In this document: positions 60,518 through 64,000 of the stretch, one piece after another | Layout of the letters: every line of letters starts with the position of its first letter | Numbering within the stretch: the stretch's first letter is position 1 | Source: UBA4782 sp034430215 | Lineage (GTDB): Bacteria > Chloroflexota > Anaerolineae > Anaerolineales > Anaerolineaceae | Direction: 5' to 3' | DNA length: 64,000 bases | Assembly: GCA_034430215.1 (NCBI GenBank) | Contig: DAOUFE010000019.1 | Coordinates: forward strand, 1 to 64,000 | Notes under the pieces: model-generated | Told to the model about the DNA's origin: nothing | Database searches by the model: none | The model's input: only the letters and a program-made list of their open reading frames with translations | Translations under genes and position numbers: made by a program

Positions 60518-61555
60518 ATGGCAGAAACATCTCTTCCACCTGCACGAATCTTGGGGATCGAATCATCCTGTGATGAAACAGCTGCTGCTGTCATTGAAAA
60601 TGGACGATTCCTCTTATCCAGTGTGGTTGCCAGCCAAATCGACTTGCATGCGGCTTATGGTGGAGTTTTTCCAGAAGTCGCCTCCCGCCAACATATCAAG
60701 ACTGTATATGGGGTGGTTGATCAAGCGCTTCAACAGGCTCATATTGGTTTAGGGGATGTGGATGCTGTTGCGGTTACAAGAGGACCCGGTCTGGCTGGTT
60801 CATTGGTAGTAGGGTTGAATATGGCAAAAGGCATTGCCCTGGCTGGGAACATCCCATTGGTTGGAGTAAACCATCTGGAAGGGCATATCTATTCAGCCTG
60901 GGTGACTAAACCAGATGGAAAAGAACCCCCACCTGCGCCTAAATTTCCTCTGATGGCTCTGCTGGTTTCTGGTGGTCATTCAGAGCTTTATGTAATGGAA
61001 AAGCACATCCATTACACCCGATTGGGTGGAACGCTGGATGATGCTGCTGGAGAAGCCTTTGATAAAGTTGCCCGGCTATTAGGGCTGGCATATCCGGGAG
61101 GACCATCGATCGAAAAAGCTTCAAAAGAGGGTGATCCACAGGCTTTCCATTTTCCTCGTGCCAGGCTTGAAGGCACATGGGATTTTTCATTCAGTGGATT
61201 AAAAACCGCTGTATTACGTCTGGTAAGAAAATTCGAAGAAGAAGGCAAACCCATTCCGGTAGCTGATATGGCTGCCAGTTTTCAAGCTGCTGTGGTCGAT
61301 GTATTGGTAGAAAAGACACTTAATGCAGCAGATGAATATGGTGCGAAGGAAATTCTGGTTGCTGGTGGTGTTTCTGCAAATAAAGCATTACGCGAAGCTT
61401 TCCTCTCGAATTCAAAATTAAAAGTTAACATTCCGCCATTATCTCTCTGCACTGACAATGCAGCTATGGTTGCAACAGCTGGTTACTACCGGTTTGTAAA
61501 CGGAACCCGAGACTCATTGGATCTGGATGCTTTGCCGAACTGGCTCTTGGTATAG
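60518..61555 (+). CDS. tsaD: tRNA N6-adenosine threonylcarbamoyltransferase (TsaD)
   Basis: A 345-residue TsaD (Kae1/Gcp family) that transfers the threonylcarbamoyl group from TC-AMP to A37 of tRNA. Features: ILGIESSCDETAAAVI, RQHIKTV, the metal-binding HxxxH in VNHLEGHIYSAW, LVSGGHSELY and the C-terminal CTDNAAM. Together with tsaC (12608) this gives two of the t6A genes; TsaB and TsaE are not seen in the window. It is between the M24 peptidase and the Sec-containing oxidoreductase, all in the same orientation. Confidence 0.96.
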   Translation: MAETSLPPARILGIESSCDETAAAVIENGRFLLSSVVASQIDLHAAYGGVFPEVASRQHIKTVYGVVDQALQQAHIGLGDVDAVAVTRGPGLAGSLVVGLNMAKGIALAGNIPLVGVNHLEGHIYSAWVTKPDGKEPPPAPKFPLMALLVSGGHSELYVMEKHIHYTRLGGTLDDAAGEAFDKVARLLGLAYPGGPSIEKASKEGDPQAFHFPRARLEGTWDFSFSGLKTAVLRLVRKFEEEGKPIPVADMAASFQAAVVDVLVEKTLNAADEYGAKEILVAGGVSANKALREAFLSNSKLKVNIPPLSLCTDNAAMVATAGYYRFVNGTRDSLDLDALPNWLLV

Positions 61556-61585
61556 AAATGGTTTTCTTTTTGGAGGATTTACTGA

Positions 61586-62254
61586 ATGGCGAATTTATTA
61601 AATGAAGATATTCTTAAGCAATTATCCGAAATCTTCAAAGCGTTAACGAAACCTGTGGTTTTATTATTATTTATTGATAATAATGACCATTGTGAAACAT
61701 GCGATCAAGTGAGTCATTTACTTGAAGAAGTTGCATCTACTTCGAATATGATCATTGTTAAACAATTTTCAATTAAAAATGATCAACAAATCGCAAAAAA
61801 GTATGGCATCGATAAAACGCCCGCTATTGTTGTTTGTTCTCAGGAGGGAGAGACTCTGGTGGATCATCAGATCCATTTTTATGGGATTCCCTCTGGGATG
61901 GAGTTCGAAACATTTATTCAGACGATTGTGATGGTTTCCAATGGTGAGACGGATCTCGAAAAGGAAACCATCGCATATTTACAGGATTTGAAGAAACCTG
62001 TTCACCTGCAGGTTTTTGTCACACCTACCTGACCATACTGTTCACCAGCCGTGATGCTGGCTTTTCAAATGGCAATGGTTTCAGATAAAGTTCATGCAGA
62101 AATGGTACAGGCGAGGGAATTCCCAGAATTATCTGATCAATTTCACGTTCATGGTGTACCGCATACCAATATTAATCAGGGCAAAGGGGAAGCAATCGGT
62201 GCTATGCCAGCAGCAGATCTGATCCAGGAGATCGAAGCTGCATTGAAGAATTGA
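61586..62254 (+). CDS. Protein disulfide oxidoreductase, selenoprotein (UGA = Sec at residue 149)
   Basis: Read through an in-frame TGA at 62030-62032 this is one 222-residue two-domain thioredoxin-fold protein of the PDO (glutaredoxin-like) family. The N-terminal domain has a CxxC (NNDHCETCDQ, Cys 36 and 39) and the FYGIPSGMEFETF block. The C-terminal domain reads LQVFVTPT-U-PYCSPAV, so the Sec replaces the first Cys of the family's main CPYC site, followed by a cis-Pro region HGVPHTNIN. Both halves are in the same frame with no gap. A SECIS-like hairpin begins just downstream of the UGA, and selA is in the same gene string. Ending at the TGA would drop the active-site Cys and 73 residues. 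It has a GGAGG ribosome-binding site. Likely a cytoplasmic thiol-disulfide reductase. Confidence 0.9.
62030..62072 (+). promoter_or_regulatory. Bacterial SECIS-like element within the PDO coding region
   Basis: Starting at the UGA (62030-62032), the mRNA can fold an apical hairpin CCAGC (62045-62049) / GCTGG (62056-62060) with loop CGTGAT that has a G in the second position. A basal CCAT/ATGG pair (62033-62036, 62069-62072) would close it. The loop starts 17 bases after the UGA, inside the 16-37 range described for bacterial SECIS elements. Only the geometry is visible; SelB binding is inferred. Confidence 0.72.
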
Positions 62255-62269
62255 GGAATTGAGGAATAT

Positions 62270-62680
62270 ATGGATGCGCAACTTGTCTGGAAAGAAGGAA
62301 TGAGCTTTAGCGGTACCGCTGACACTGGATTTGTTGTGCCAGTCGGCACTACACCCGAATTCGGGGGCAATAATGATGGATTTAAACCTCTAGAATTGCT
62401 CCTCGTTGGATTAGCAGGATGTACAGCAATGGATGTTGTATCCATTTTAAAAAAGAAGCGGCAGGATATTTTGAATTTTGAAGTCAAAGTGCATGCTGAA
62501 AGGGCGGAAGATCATCCAAAAGTGTTTACCAGCATTGTGATGGAATATATTGTGAAGGGAAATAACATCGATCCAGCAGCAGTGGAACGCGCAGTGGAAC
62601 TTTCGATAACCAAATATTGTTCTGCTCATGCAATGTTGAGTAAAGCAGCGAAAATCACTCATACAATCACAATCCAATAA
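62270..62680 (+). CDS. OsmC family protein
   Basis: A 136-residue OsmC/Ohr-fold protein, a small homodimeric peroxide-reducing enzyme. The two conserved Cys are in GLAGCTAMDVV (Cys about 48) and KYCSAHAML (Cys about 111). The surrounding motif GFKPLELLLVGLAGC is of the YhfA/OsmC type rather than Ohr. Both cysteines are encoded by Cys codons, not UGA. It starts 15 bp after the Sec-PDO stop with GAGGAAT as ribosome-binding site, so the two redox proteins are co-transcribed. Confidence 0.92.
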   Translation: MDAQLVWKEGMSFSGTADTGFVVPVGTTPEFGGNNDGFKPLELLLVGLAGCTAMDVVSILKKKRQDILNFEVKVHAERAEDHPKVFTSIVMEYIVKGNNIDPAAVERAVELSITKYCSAHAMLSKAAKITHTITIQ

Positions 62681-62705
62681 TTTTTTTACTCTACTGGAGA
62701 ATTTT

Positions 62706-62730
62706 AAGAGCAGCACTTGTTGCTCTTTTT
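62706..62730 (+). terminator. Terminator after osmC
   Basis: Stem AAGAGCA (62706-62712) / TGCTCTT (62721-62727) with an 8-base loop running into a T tract. It ends the selA-osmC string and overlaps the end of the convergent gene. Confidence 0.75.
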
Positions 62731-64000
62731 ATTGTCCTGCCTGTATCTGGCTGTTGATATCTGAACAATCGCAAGCGGTGACTGTACGGCTGAACCGTTT
62801 TAATTCACCAAGATATTCAGCAGGTCCGTTGTAGGCAATCCACCCATCTAGATTAAACGCAAGAACACCAGCAGCAGAGATCCATTCTCCATTGTATTTT
62901 CGGGCAATATGGACATGAGTTCCGGTTGCCCGTCCACCTTCGCAGGAAGGGATACCAATTGGATCCCCTTTATTCAAGACTGTACCCACTTTGGGAAAGC
63001 TGCCATTTGCCAGATGGAGGTATAAAATTACCCATCCCGTACGTTCATCCATATCACCATCCAAATCCAACACAACAAGCGCATCGCCTGTCCGAGCTAT
63101 CACTCCATCTGCAACAGCAGTAGCATACTCATCAGTGAGGGAGCAACCGCCTACCACATTGGGAGGTGCAAAATCAAGTGCAGCCAGAGGGGCACCATCT
63201 CCCCAACCTGTATGAGGACCACCCGTAAAAGCCCAGGTAACACCTGCAGCAAATGGAAGACTCAATTCAGGTTGGTTCAAGCTGCCTGGAATATGATCAG
63301 TATTATTTTGCCAGGGGTCTCCAAAAAAAGATGCATAAGTTCTGGCAAGTCCCTCACCAGAAATCGCTATGGTATATGAATTGGAATCCAAAACTTTTGC
63401 GTAATATTGCTGCAATGCCACTGTTGCAGCATTTTGCCAGGGATCTGGATACTCCAGACGTCCATCATTATGTTCAAAGGAAATCAATTCTCCTGTTCTC
63501 CAGCCATAGTAACCATTATTTAGAAAATTGGCGATATAGAGAAGTTCCTGCACCAGACCCACACGCATGGGGTCATTCAGTCCAAGAGGAGAATCTTCTG
63601 AAACCTTCATCACTGGATCAGACAACCCTCCTGTCTGGTATTCGATCATGGCTAACAATAACCTGGGGGAGATGCTGTAATTGGTTGAAAAATATTCAAT
63701 TATTTGACCACCTTGATACCAGGCATCTGCAAACCAGATACGATAATCCTTCAACCATCCAGAAGTTGAATTCACAAAAGATACTGGGTCGAAACCTATT
63801 TGAGCGGGACCGTTGACAAAAAGTCCATCCGGAATGATCTGATAGGAAGTTCCCCAAAGAGCTCGATAATAAATCGGTATCTTCAACGGTAAACCTGGAG
63901 GTAGTGTTGTTACATCTTTTGGGAGAATGTCATTTGCCTGACGGATCTCCAATATGGTTGTGTTGAATCTGGCTGCCAATGCAGGAAGATTATCTCCCGT
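62729..64000 (-). CDS. LysM/M23-type cell-wall protein, 5'-truncated at window edge
   Basis: The frame is open to the right edge, so the true start lies outside; the predicted start at 63979 is a TTG inside a LysM repeat (GDNLPALAARFNTTILEIRQAN... LPPGLPLKIP). About 423 residues are visible. The middle part (about 80-240) has no clear domain that I can name. The C-terminus carries M23/LytM features: a zinc-type His in TGGPHTGWGDG, Asp in ALDFAPPN, and HLANGSFPKVG and GTHVHIARKY for the HxH. This suggests a peptidoglycan endopeptidase or a catalytically modified relative. Confidence 0.8.
   Translation of the reverse strand, partial: TGDNLPALAARFNTTILEIRQANDILPKDVTTLPPGLPLKIPIYYRALWGTSYQIIPDGLFVNGPAQIGFDPVSFVNSTSGWLKDYRIWFADAWYQGGQIIEYFSTNYSISPRLLLAMIEYQTGGLSDPVMKVSEDSPLGLNDPMRVGLVQELLYIANFLNNGYYGWRTGELISFEHNDGRLEYPDPWQNAATVALQQYYAKVLDSNSYTIAISGEGLARTYASFFGDPWQNNTDHIPGSLNQPELSLPFAAGVTWAFTGGPHTGWGDGAPLAALDFAPPNVVGGCSLTDEYATAVADGVIARTGDALVVLDLDGDMDERTGWVILYLHLANGSFPKVGTVLNKGDPIGIPSCEGGRATGTHVHIARKYNGEWISAAGVLAFNLDGWIAYNGPAEYLGELKRFSRTVTACDCSDINSQIQAGQ

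Noticed and set aside
61586..62032. A 148-residue stand-alone protein ending at TGA, followed by a separate 67-residue protein
   Set aside because: The two frames are identical, the TGA lies at an active-site Cys position, the second part has no proper ribosome-binding site, and the domain continues across; one selenoprotein gene explains all of it.
61586..62254. Pseudogene with a nonsense mutation
   Set aside because: The rest of both domains is intact with no other disruption, the stop is UGA in the redox position, a hairpin follows, and selA is nearby; a random nonsense mutation would be unlikely to hit that codon.
62270..62680. OsmC as a second selenoprotein
   Set aside because: OsmC selenoproteins are known, but both conserved Cys positions here are TGT codons with no in-frame TGA.

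Overview
This 64 kb window is chromosomal, gene-dense DNA of roughly 45% GC with short intergenic gaps. I see no insertion sequence, prophage, integrase or CRISPR array. Gene content points to a bacterium of the Chloroflexota, most likely Anaerolineae-like. The reasons are extracytoplasmic proteins with Thr/Pro-rich 'TPTxT' tracts, a Ser/Thr kinase fused to a TolB-like propeller, secreted beta-helix proteins, T-box and S-box leaders, cytochrome bd with CydDC, DUF3048/DUF4349 lipoproteins and an archaeal/thermophile-type protein disulfide oxidoreductase. The placement is inference from gene content; no rRNA is present.

Layout. (1) 1-5.0 kb: the 3' part of rny, then a tightly overlapping minus-strand operon (M24 peptidase, esterase, MFS transporter, MBL-fold hydrolase). 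(2) 5.1-8.2 kb: two tandem tRNA-Ala genes behind a near-consensus promoter, then a leucine T-box and leuS. (3) 8.2-18.1 kb: C39-like exported protein, cydDC, the prfA-prmC-tsaC translation cluster, and a two-subunit molybdenum hydroxylase without a FAD subunit. (4) 18.4-24.6 kb: two paralogous secreted beta-helix proteins, one of 1461 residues. (5) 24.8-27.2 kb: cydAB. (6) 27.3-34.7 kb: a polysaccharide/cell-envelope operon (ridA with a Cys/His tail, GT2, WcaJ-like transferase, CapD-like dehydratase, two FemAB proteins around a Nudix hydrolase). (7) 34.7-43.9 kb: kinase-TolB protein, Thr-rich membrane protein, psuG and a PHP phosphoesterase, tRNA-Leu, a sulfatase-fold membrane protein and a long eukaryote-like fhs. 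(8) 44-57.4 kb: dinG, then a minus-strand polycistron headed by a SAM-I riboswitch: metH, Hcy-methyltransferase/MTHFR fusion, coaX, coaBC, DUF3048, phosphoesterase, DUF4349. (9) 57.5-62.7 kb: a small membrane protein, selA, an M24 peptidase, tsaD, a selenocysteine-containing protein disulfide oxidoreductase and an OsmC protein. (10) The right edge cuts a LysM/M23-type cell-wall protein.

The most notable observation is at 61586-62254. What looks like two short ORFs is one gene. The ORFs are in the same frame, separated only by a UGA that sits exactly where the first cysteine of the C-terminal CPYC active site belongs (T-P-T-U-P-Y-C). A hairpin with a bacterial SECIS-like geometry follows the UGA, and selA lies 2.3 kb upstream on the same strand. 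I read this as a selenoprotein form of the two-domain protein disulfide oxidoreductase.

Other themes: one-carbon metabolism (fhs, MTHFR, metH) shares the window with CoA synthesis under a SAM riboswitch. Translation-quality genes (leuS, tsaC, tsaD, prfA, prmC, tRNAs) are spread through it. Several start codons lie at the predicted transcription start, suggesting leaderless mRNAs.
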